The notes under the pieces are model-generated. The model ran no database searches and had not been told where the DNA came from. It was given only the letters and a program-made list of their open reading frames with translations. Below, in pieces: positions 11,801-23,800 of a DNA stretch of 64,000 nucleotides. Position numbers and translations under genes: made by a program. Source of the DNA: Rhinopithecus roxellana (lineage: Eukaryota > Chordata > Mammalia > Primates > Cercopithecidae); contig NC_044553.1 of the NCBI RefSeq assembly GCF_007565055.1, positions 46,055,420 to 46,119,419 of the forward strand. The letters run 5' to 3'. Numbering within the stretch: the first letter of the stretch is position 1; each line of letters begins with the position of its first letter.

Positions 11801-14800
11801 CTAATAGTACAAAGGATGAGATTGGTGCAAAAATAAAGCCATCACAAAATTGTAATGCCTCTGTTTTACAGATGAGGAAACCAATGTTTAGAGGGGTTAA
11901 TGTGCTGTCTCCATCTGGGCACCTTCTATGATTTAAAGAATGCGGAAAAGCTCATATACTCAAAAATATATCCCTCTTACCCCTCTATCATCCCAAAGTA
12001 TTTTTGGTGTTTGAAATTTCCTCTACTTGTGTTTTCTTTCTTTTCTTTTCTTTTCTTTTCTTTTCTTTTCTTTTCTTTTTTTCCTGAGACTGAGTCTTGC
12101 GCTTTGGCCCAGGCTGGAGTACAATGATGCGATCTTGGCTCACTACAACCTCCGCCTCCCAGGCTCAAGCAGTTCTCCTGCCTCAGCCACCTAAGCAGCT
12201 GGGATTACAGACGCCCGCCACCACACCCAGCTAATTTTTGCATTTTTTTTTTTTTTTTTTAGTAGAGATGGGGTTTCACCATGTTGGCCAGGTTGGTCTT
12301 GAACTGCTGACCTTGTAATCCACCCACCTTGCCCTCTCAAAGTGCTGGGACTACAGGCGTAAGTCACACACCCAGCCCTTTTCTTGCCTTTTTTAATCCA
12401 GCAAAATTTTTTTCTTTTTTTTGAGATGGAATTTCACTCTTGTCCCCCAGGCTAGAGTGCAATGGCCCAATCTTGGCTCGCTGCAACCTCCGCCTGCCGG
12501 GTTCAAGCGATTATCTCGCCTCAGCCTCCCAAGTAGCTGGAATTACAAGCACCTGCCACCACACCCAGCTAATTTTTGTATTTTTAGTAGAGATGGGGTT
12601 TCATCATCTTGGCCAGGCTGGTTTCAAACTCCTGACCTCAGGTGATCCGCCTGCCTTAGCCTCCCAAAGTGCTGGGATTACAGGCATGAGCCACTGCGCC
12701 CAGCAATCCAGTAAATATTTACTGAGTATGTACTGTAAGCTAGTTATTTGGAGGTGTCAACATGTCGTTAATGTGGCTGCGTAAGTGTACTCTAACCACG
12801 GAAATGTCAGCATGGTATTTTTCTTGGAAAGAGTAATAAAAGAAATAGTTAACATCTTGGTATGTTAAAATTTATCTAACTCTTAGCCAGCAAAGCCCTG
12901 AGGAAGCAGAACATAGGACAGATAATAAGGAAAAAGAAAAATTAGTGGGGAAATAGCTAGACCTGGTGTAGCTAAAGAGGTTTGGGAATCACTGGTGAGA
13001 GGACTTAGCTATTAGTGACAGTGTAAAAGTAATATTTTAATAGGGTATGGGGGAGAAGTGAACAAGAACGGTGTAGGCAAATAAATTCTGAAGGCTCTGC
13101 CTCACCAAAAATAAACTTTACTCAGGGCCAATCGTGCCAGAACAAATTGTTTACTTTTCTAAGCTATTTAGATGTTCTCCTGTTGAGATTACTCCATTTC
13201 TCTGGAGAAAAAAGATGTTTTTTAGTTAAAAAGCAAACACTAGTAGAGGGATTGTAAGGGAAACTATTAATTGCTTTCCTAATGCCTAGCTGAAGTACCC
13301 CAAGGAAATGGGAATTTTGATTGGCAAAGGTTAGAAGAGAAGTGGTGAATTTCAATCTGGAAATTTCTGTTTCTAGAATATGAGAGCAGCGCCAGACATG
13401 GACATGGCTTTTTGGAGGGCTTTGGCATAGAGAAAGAAACATTATACCCAGGAAGTGTTAGGAAGCGTAATAAAGTAAGGTGGGGAAGAGATGGAGGGAG
13501 AAGGCAGGAAATGAGCAGGAATATGAAACTCAACATGAACTGGAATGTATATTGTGACTTCAGCCATCTGAAATTGTTAGTATGAAGATAAGACTGGCAT
13601 AGTATAAAGTAAGGAAAATAGTAGAGATGGTGGCATTTTCTGACTTTAAAAAAATTATTTTATCTTTTGAATATAAATATGCTATAAAGACAGGTCAATG
13701 TTGAAGCATTTTAATTTCTCCCAGAGTTGCCTGTATTACCTTTTTTCCAAATGTTCACCTGGTATAAGCTAGTAAACTTATGCTAAACCCTCTCTTCCAC
13801 TTTTTTGGCCTAAAGTAGCTATCAAATTTAGGTTTCTTGTTTTCTGTTTATCTAGAATATCCCATTAGTAGCAAGGTTATATTAATTCTTTCCTTGAAAT
13901 TTTTTCTGTTTCTATATACTGATACTTCACAACCTGATTTACCTGCAAACTGTATCATTCTTTGTTCTCTAAATTAGCCTACATATCAGTGTGCTTTTCC
14001 TAAAGCATCAATTTCATCCTTCACTCCTCTACTTAATATAGTATAAAGATCCGTGTGATCTTTTACAGCCAGCCAAACTTATCAGCATATTATTTAGGAT
14101 TTTCTAAAATCTGTTCAAGTTGACTCATTCAACCGTGTTTGCCACTACTGTGCAATATAAATCTTTTGTATTAAATCTTCTTATAAGTTGTCCATGTGAC
14201 ATGATCTTTCTTATATGTATTTTCTCCATTCATTCTTCCTCTCAAAAGATGCTTTTTCTTTCATTGCCTTTCCAAGTTTTGCTCATTTTTCTGCATCCAG
14301 TTTAGCTTTATTTATTTATTTATTTTATACGATTAGCCAGATGTGGTGGTGCATGCCTGTAGTCCCCGCTACTCAGGTAGCTGAGGTGAGAGGATCACCT
14401 GAGCCTAGGGAGGTTAAGGTTGCAGCAAGTTGTGATCACGCCACTGCACTCCAGCCTGGGCAACAGAGTAAGACTCCGTCTCAAAAAAAAAAAAAAAAAA
14501 AGTCTTCGAAAATGTGCAGTCTCAGTTACATCACTAAGTCTAGATCTCACAAAAAATCAGTTAACTAGTTGTCTGGAAGGGTAGAGACAGATTAACCAGT
14601 TGACAAGATTTTTAAAAAATAAAATTTGTTTTTGTTTTTGAGACAGAGTCTGGCTCCATCACCCAGGCTGGAGTACAGTGGTACAATCTTGGCTCACTGC
14701 AACCTCCACTTCCCAGGTTCAAGCAATTCTCCTGCCTCAGCCTCCTGAGTAGTTGGGACTACAGGTGCACACCACCACGCCTGGCTAATTTTTGTATTTT

Positions 14801-17800
14801 TAGTAGAAACAGGGTTTCACCATATTGGCCAGGCTGGTCTTGAACTCCTAACCTCAAGTGATCCACCCTCCTTGGCCTCCCAAAGCACTGGGATTAGAGG
14901 CATGAGCCACCATGCCCAGCCCAGTTTAGCTTTTACAGTTCAATAAGAAAAGATAGGCCAGGCACAGTGGCTCATGTCTGTGATCCCAACACTTTGGGAG
15001 GCTGCAACATGGCAAAACCCCATCTCTTAAAAAAGAAAAAAAAAGAAAAAAGAAAATTATATAGGTAGATAATTCAAAGGAAAAAAGTATGTACATACAG
15101 TTAATACATAATTTGAAAGATAATACATAGATTTAAAAGTATTAAAATTATGATCCATATTTTTAGAAGGTTCTACATATATTAAAAAGTTGCCACATAC
15201 ACCAAAAGGTTATACATATATTTAAAAGGTGATACCAAATAAACACTCATATATAAAAATACCATCTTTTTAAATGCAAAAAAAAAAAATTTTTTTTGAG
15301 GCAGAGTCTCACTCTGTTGCCCAGGCTGGAACACAGTGGCATGATCTCAGCTCACTGCATCCTCTGCCTCCCAGGTTCAAGCGATTCTCCTGCCTCAGCT
15401 TCCCAAGTAGCTGGGATTACAGGTGCCCGCCACCATGCCCGGCTAATTTTTGTATTTTTAGTAGAGTTGGGGTTTCACCATGTTGGCCAGGCTGAACTCC
15501 TGACCTCAGGTGATCCACCCACCTCGGCCTCCCAAAGTGCTGGGATTACAGGCCTGCGCCACCCAACCCGGCCAGATGCCAAAATTTTTTTTTTTACTTC
15601 TTAGGGTTGCAAACATTTAGAAGACTGATAATACCCATTGTTAGTGAGGTAATCAGAAATAGTTATATTGTTGACAGCAATGAAATTTGGTACAACCTTT
15701 GGGACCTTTATACATAGTAACGTGGAATGCTGCTGAAATATATTATAAAATGGAAGTAAAAAGTTCAAAAGCACTATAATATATACATTGAAAAAATATT
15801 TGAGGTGATAGGAAAAGTTAACATTGATTTTCTCTGGGTAGGATTGGTGAGTCAACTTTATATGTCAGCTCTAACTACAGTGTTTTAACATTTATAATTA
15901 AGATCTATTACTTTTGTAATCAGAAAAAAAAGTTTTTAAAAGGCAATTTTACAATTCTTTTTTTTACAGGAGATTACATGCTTGATGCAAAGCCAAAAGA
16001 AATTTCAGAAATTCAACGTTTAAATTATGAACAGGTAATAAACACAATTCTTGTAAAAGTATATAATTTTAAAGTTTAAATATATACATTGGTCTCTATT
16101 AGTAGCTGGCAGCATTTTTCTGTAAAGGATTAGATAGTAAACACTTTAGACTTTGCAGGCCACATGTGGTCAGTCTGTATTACATATTCTTTGTTTTCCT
16201 TTTTTGTACCTCTTTAAAAATATGAAATCCATTTTTAGCTCACAGCCAGATTTGTTCCTTTTTTTCTCATTTTTTTTTCCTTTTTCTTCTCATTTTTTTT
16301 CTCAGTATTTTTCCCTTTTTTTCTCATTCCATGACAGATCAAACCTAGTGTTTTTCTTGAAAAATTGACTTCCAGGTGAATTTGTCATTGATGTATCTTT
16401 CCTAGTTTTATTTATATTTTATAATAAGTTATGTTCAGGAGAAAGTTGAACAAATGATGTATATGGTATGTCATTAGGACAAGTTTTGCTATTTGATAGT
16501 TTCAGTATCCACATTTCTTGGCATGTTCTTTAGAGATCCTGTTCTGCAATGTAGGAGGTATCACTAGGCTCAAAATTATTGGTGCTGGAAAAAAGCAAGC
16601 GGAGCTTCATTTTCGTCAGTATTCTTCCTTTACTTGGCAAAGGCAAGAAGGAATTGGCTTCTTAGAGTGGAAGGAAGTATTAGCCAGGGAAGAAAGAGAC
16701 ATCGTTGGAATCTTCACATTTACTTTCAGAGCAACCTTTTTAACATACTTTCACCAGTATCAAATTTGCAAATAGAAAGCATAACTCATTTCAGTCTTGC
16801 AAAATTTCTTGAATTTAGTGTTCAGATAATCTAGTCCTAATAGAATTTGAAAAATCAACAAGTTGGCTGGGCGTGGTGGCTCACACCTGTAATCCCAGCA
16901 CTTTGGGAGGCCGAGGCGGGCAGTTCACAAGGTCAGAAAATGGAGACCATGCTTGCCAACATGGTGAAACCCCATCTCTGCTAAAAATACAAAAAAAATT
17001 AGCTGGGCAGGGTGGTACGCGCCTGTAGTCCTAGCTACTCGTGAGGCTGAGGCCGCAGAATCACTTGAACCCAGGAGGAGGAAGTTGCAGTGAGCTGGAA
17101 TCCCGCCACTATACTCTAGCCTGGTGACAGTGCGAGACTCTGTCTCATAAAAAAAAGAAAGAAGAAGAATCAACAATTTACGTTGCCTCATATCATAAGA
17201 TACGAAATCTAGGCCAGATGTGGTGGCTCATGGCTGTAATCCCAGCACTTTGGGAGGCCAGGGTGGGTGGGTCACTCTCAAGTGTTCGAGACCAGCTGTC
17301 CAACATGGCAAAACCCCATCTCTACTAAAAATACAAAAATTGGCTGAGCGTAACGGCACGTACCCGTAGTCCCAGCTACTCAGGAGGTTGAGGCATGAGA
17401 ATTGCTTGAACCAGGGAGGCAGCGGTTGCAGTGAGCCGAGATTGCGTCACTGCACTCCATCCTGGGCGGCAGAGGGAGATTCTGCCTCAAAAAATAATAA
17501 TAAGAGGCCGGGCGCGGTGGCTCACGCCTGTAATCCCAGCACTTTGGGAGGCCGAGGCAGGCGGATCTCAAGGTCAGGAGATCGAGACCATCCTGGCTAA
17601 CATGGTAAAACTCCATCTCTACTAAAAAAAAATACAAAAAATTAGCCGGGCATGGTGGCGGGCGCCTGTAGTCCTAGCTACTGGGGAGCCTGAGGCAGGA
17701 GAATGGCGTGAACCCAGGAGGCAGAGCTTGCAGTGAGCCGAGATCACACCACTGCACTCCAGCCTGGGCGACAGAGCGAGACTCCTTTTCAAAAAAAAAA

Positions 17801-20800
17801 AAAAAAAAAAAGGAGAAGGAGAAGAAAGGAAATCTACAGCTAAAGCCAAATTTGTATTCTAAGTCATTTAAATTTTATCAGGGAAATTTGTACCTTAAAA
17901 CAGTGATATTTAAACATTTTTAGCAATAGAAACCTCTTTTCAAATGAAATCTTATCCACCTTCCAGTATATAAAACCAGTACATGATAAGTATAAAGTGA
18001 TAAAGTTCAATTTATATCATGTATTTATGAAATTTATATCATTTCTTACTGAAATCATGAAGCTGTTTTGATTAAAAAGTTAAAATTAGGGACTGTGGAT
18101 GATAGTTGCAGTCTGATATCAACCTCCAGATTCATCTTACTTTTGTTGCCTAGTCCTGAGAAAATCTTGATTGAAATGAGAAAATCTTAGTTTTCGTGTT
18201 TGCAGGCACCAGGCATGGTGGCTCATGCCTGTAATCCCAGCACTTTGGGAGGCCAAGGCAGGCGGATCGCTTGAGCCCAAGGGTGAGACTAGCCTGGGCA
18301 ACATGGCAAAACCCTGTCTCTACAAAAAGTACAAAACATTGGCTGGACGTTGTGGCACACGCCCATAGTCCCAGCTACTTGGGAGGCTGAGGTCAGAGGA
18401 TCGCTTGAGCCCGGGAGGCAGAGGTTGCTGTGAGCCAAGATCACGCCACTACATTCCAGCCTGGACAACAGAGTGAGACCCTGTTACAAAAAAAAAGAAA
18501 GAAAGAAAGAAAAGAAAACTGTTTGCAGCCAGTCACAGTGGTTCGCAGCTGTAATTCCAGGTACTCAGGAGACTAAGGCAGGAGGATTTCTTGAGCCTAA
18601 GAGTTCAAGACCAATCTGGGTGTGATATAGGAAGACTGCATCTCAAAAAGTTAAGAAAGAAAAAAAATAAAAATGCTTACAAATGTTATCAACATTTGGT
18701 TTAAGTCCATCTCGCAGTCTTAGAATACATTCCCATTACACTGATCAGGATTCTTTTTATTCTTTTTTTTTTTTTTTTTTTCGAGGCGGAGTCTCGCTCT
18801 GTCGCCCGGCTGGAGTGCAGTGGCCGGATCTCAGCTCACTGCAAGCTCCGCCTCCCGGGTTTACGCCATTCTCCTGCCTCAGCCTCCCGAGGAGGTGGGA
18901 CTACAGGCGCCCGCCACCTCGCCCGGCTAGTTTTTGTGTTTTTTTTAGTAGAGACGGGGTTTCACAGTGTTAGCCAGGATGGTCTCAATCTCCTGACCTC
19001 GTGATCCGCCCGTCTCCTGACCTCGTGATCCGCCCGTCTCGGCCTCCCAAAATGCTGGGATTACAGGCTTGAGCCACCACGCCCGGCCTGATCAGGATTC
19101 TTAAAGAGAGATTGGAAGTATTGGCTCAAAGTTGAAATAAAGGATATCTAACAACTGCTTGCATTTCTCATAAACATATTAGGAAAAGTACCCTGCTTTT
19201 AAAATAAACACTGAAACTCTGAGGTGTTATTATTACATTACCGTTAGTTTTGAAAATAGTGTATGTCAAGCTTATATGGCTGGGCTCAGTCTAAGCTAAT
19301 GTGTAATGTTCCACAAGTGTGATGTAATAGTGTTCTTTTTTGTATAATTTTACATGAGCAGACGTCTTCAAATCTAATTTTAGAAAGACCAACATAGAGC
19401 TGCGATATTCCCAATTAAAACTCTTTACCAGAAGTTGTAATGTAAGCAAAGAGCCTATTTTTTCCAGTTTTGTCCAATAATATACTGACAGTACAAGAAA
19501 ACATGATGTGTGTGTGTTCATAACAAATTTTTAAAGAGTGCAAATATATTCTTAAAATATATTTTGTATTTAAATTTAAAATATTTGACCATGTTAAAAG
19601 TTCCTTTGAAAAGAGTTCTAAGAAACAGTTTTAACCACTGCCTTAAAGTTTCCAGTAGTACTTTCTTCTTGTAAGGCAAGCAACCATAGCTCACATTTAT
19701 ATTTTATAATATTAAGTATAATTTGGAATTAGGAACAAAGTGGCAAAATACTTACCCAAGAGTTTAAAACCCTTTTAAAATAAGTTTGTTTAGTTTATCA
19801 GTTGTTGTTTTTTATTAAGACAGAGTCTCGGCAGGGCACAGGGGCACACGCCTGTAATCCCAGCACTTTGGGAGGCTGAGGCAGGGGGATCACAAGGTCT
19901 GGAGATCGAGACCATCCTGGCTAACATGGTGAAACCTCATCTTTACTAAAAATACAAAAAGTTAGCTGGGCGTGGTGGCATGCGCCTGTGGTCCCAGCTG
20001 CTTGAAAAGCTGAGACAGAAGAAATCCTTGAACCCAGGAGGTGGAGGTTGCAGTGAGTCAAGATCACGCCACTGCACTCCAGCCAAGGCAACAGAGTGAA
20101 ACTCCATCTCAAAAAAACAAAGACAGTCTCCCTCTGTTGTACAGGCTGGAGTGCAGTGGCACGATCTCAGCTCAGTACAACTTCTGCCTTTAAGGTTCAA
20201 GGGATTCTCATGCCTCAGCCTCCCAATTAGCTGGGGTTACAGACATGTGCCACCACTCCTGGCTAATTTTTTTATTTTTAGTAGAGATGGCATTTCACCA
20301 TGTTGGCGTGACTGGTCTCAAACTCCTGGCCTCAAGTGATCTGCCTGCCTGGGATTGCAGGAGTGAGCCACCGTGCCAGCCTTTTTTTTTTTTGAGGCAG
20401 GGTCTCTCACTCTGTCACATGGTCTGGATTGCTGTGGTGCTGTCGTGGCTCACTGCAGCCTCAAACTCCTGGGCTCAAGTGATCTGTTCACCTCAGCCTC
20501 CCAAAGTGCTGGGATTACAGGCATGAGCCACTGTGACTGGCCTCTTTTATCAGTTTTAGTAATCTTTATGAAAATATCAAATGGTGTTAACTCAGTTGTT
20601 TTAATACTAAATAAGGGGGAATAATTGTAGCAAATATATGAAGGAATAAGCCTGAACCCAGAGCCATTAGAAATCATATTGCCCCTGAAGGAAGTTGGGT
20701 GGTTGACAACCAAGAATTTACAAAAATAGAGGAAAATCTGGTGATTGTAAAACTATAATTCTTAGATTGCTATTGTTAGTATTTTTTCAGATTCATCATT

Positions 20801-23800
20801 GCTGTAGATTTAAGAAAAGTTCTAAAACACTTAAGGGAAAAAATGTAAGCTGATTGTTTTTAAGGGTTCAATTTTTGGGAAGGTGGAGAAAATATATTGT
20901 TTGGGGGAAACATACATAGTAGGAAGAGATGAAACTGACAAAGGTAAAAGACTGCAGTATAACAATGTTATCCTATTATAAATGCATCGTTCATGAATTT
21001 AAAACATTTGAATGATTCCTGTTTACAGTCTGTACAGTCTGTTAGAATGGAATTTTATGAATTATTTCATAAAACAGAACTTCGTTTTTGTAACCTAAAT
21101 TTGTCTTTTTCAAATTTGAAAGAGAATCCCTAGTTTTAATATAAGAAGATTTCCTTCATTTTCACCCTTTTTATTATCAAACCCCTTTATAGACTGTCAT
21201 CTACTGTTCATATTCTGTGTCTTTAGTATCTTGTACAGTGTCTGATTAGCAGTAGGGATTCAGTAAAAGTGTTAAATTTTATGTGTTGGTTTTTCTTTAT
21301 TCTTTCAAGTGTACTTTCTATACATATGTCCATATTTAATGTGTTAACATACTTAGAAAAGCATTTAAAAATAGTCTTTATTCCAGAAGTATATGACTAC
21401 ATTTATTGAGAAAACTGATGTGAACAGAATGACTCCTTAATTTGACAAACAAGTCTTTGTGATCCAGCCTCTGCCTGTCTCTTAGACTTTATCTCCTACA
21501 ACTTTTCACTTTTGTTTTGTCCCAGCCACACTGGGCCCCATGCTATTCCACGGACACAGTAATAAACTTGTTTTTGCACTGGTGTCTACTTTGTCTGGAA
21601 TGCTCTTTGCCCAGAGCTTCCTAAGAGTCAGTGCTCACTGTGGTCTCTATTCTAGTGTCATTTTCAAAGAGGCCTGCCTCCCTCACCTCCCTCTCCTTCT
21701 TTCCTCTCCCATTTACATTCCCCATTCCCCTCCCTCCCTCCCCTCCTCTCTCTCTCCCTCCCTCCCTTCCTTCCATCCTTCCTTCCTTTTCAGTGCATTC
21801 ACTGTAAAATTGAGTATGGAAAGTACTGAGAATTTCTATACTGTTCCTCCTAACCCCACACACACAGCTTCCCCCACTATCAACATCCTGCACCAGAGTG
21901 GTTCATTTATTATTGATAAACCTGCAATGACACATCATTATCACCAAGAGTCTATAATTTACTCTTTCTTGGTTTTGTATATTCTATGGATTTTGAAAAA
22001 TGTGTAATGATGCGTATCAATCATTACAGTATCATACAGAATAGTCTCACTGTCCTAAAAATTCTCTGTACTCTGCCTATTCAATCCTCCCTTCCCTTAA
22101 TCCTTGGCAACCACCGATCTTTTTTACTGTCTCTATAGTCTTGCCCTTTCCAGAATGTCATTTGAAATTACACAGTATGTAGCCTTTTCAGATTAGCTTG
22201 TTTTCTTTACTAATATGCATTTAAGTTTCCTCTGTGTCTTTTCATGGCTTGATAGCACATTTCTGTTTTTTTTAATTGTGTTAGAAACCACACAATATAA
22301 AATATATTCTTTTTTTTTTTTTTTTTTTTTGAGATGGAGTCTCGCTCTGTCACCCAGGCTGGAGTGCAGTGGCCGGATCTCAGCTCACTGCAAGCTCCGC
22401 CTCCCGGGTTTACGCCATTCTCCTGCCTCAGCCTCCCGAGTAGCTGGGACTACAGGCGCCGGCCACCTCACCCGGCTAGTTTTTTGTGTTTTTTAGTAGA
22501 GACGGGGTTTCACAGTGTTAGCCAGGATGGTCTGGATCTCCTGACCTCGTGATCCGCCCGTCTCGGCCTCCCAAAGTGCTGGGATTACAGGCTTGAGCCA
22601 CCGCGCCCGGCCATAAAATATATTCTTTTTTTTTTTTTTTTCTTTTTTTTGAGGCGGAGTCTTGCTCTGTCGCCCAGGCTGGAGGTGCAGTGGCGCAATC
22701 TCGGCTCACTGCACGCTCCGCCTGCCGGGTTCACACCATTCTCCTGCCTCAGCCTCCTAAGTAGCTGGGACTACAGTTGCCTGCTACCATGTGCAGCTAC
22801 TTTTTTGTATTTTTAGTAGAGATGGGGTTTCACCGTGTTAGCCAAGATGGTCTCGATCTCCTGACCTCGTGATCCACCCGCCTCAGCCTCCCAAAGTGCT
22901 GGGATTACAGGTGTGAGCCACCACACCCAGCCACTTTTTCATCTTTAAAACTGAAACTTGCCAGGCATGGTGGCTTATGTCTGTAATCCCAGTACCTTTG
23001 ACAGGTTGAGGTGGAGAATCACTTGAGCTCAGAAATTCAAGACCAGCCTGGGTAACATAGTAAGAGCCCATCTCTACAAAATATCAAAAACATTAGCTGG
23101 GCATGGTAGCATGTACCTGTAGCCCCAACTACATGGGAGGCTGAGGCGGGAGGATCACTTGAGCCCAGGAGTTTGAGGCTGTGGTGAGCCATGATCACAC
23201 CACTGCACTCTAGCCTGAGCAACAAAGTGAGACCCTATATCCATCAGACAACTCCCCTTTCCCACTTGCTCCAATCCCCTGGAAACAGCCATTCTACTTT
23301 CTGTTTTTATGGGTTTGATGACTCTAAATATCTCATATAAGTAGAATCATACAGTATTTTTACTTTTGTGACTGGCTTATTTCACTCAGCAAGATGTCCT
23401 CAAGGTTCATCCAGGTTGTAGCATATGACAGGATTTCCTTCTTTTTTTAAGGCTGAATAATATTCCATTGTATGTATATACCTCATTTTCTGTATTCATT
23501 TGTCAGTTGTAACTAAGAATAGATAAAGAATTACGAATAATGTTGCAATGAGCATGGGTATACAAGTATCTCTTCAAGATCCTACTTTCAATTATTTTAG
23601 ATTCAACAGTAGGAGAGGCCTTCCTCTTTAACTTTTAAAACATTTGACTTTAGACTTTCTGGTCTAAAATAGGTCCTTCATTTCTCCTGCTTTCTACAAC
23701 CTCTTCTTGCTCAGTTTTTCTTACTAATACTTGACATTGTTTTATATATATACATGTTTATCTCTCTCAATAGAATATTAGTTGCATAAGAGCATGAACT

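Noticed and set aside
16518..16834. Two overlapping 66-85-codon frames in intron 3
   Set aside because: No recognisable domain, no splice or promoter signals tied to them, and length within chance expectation.
21540..22007. 155-codon open frame in intron 3
   Set aside because: It spans L2 remnants and the polypyrimidine tract (Pro/Ser/Leu run); not a gene.
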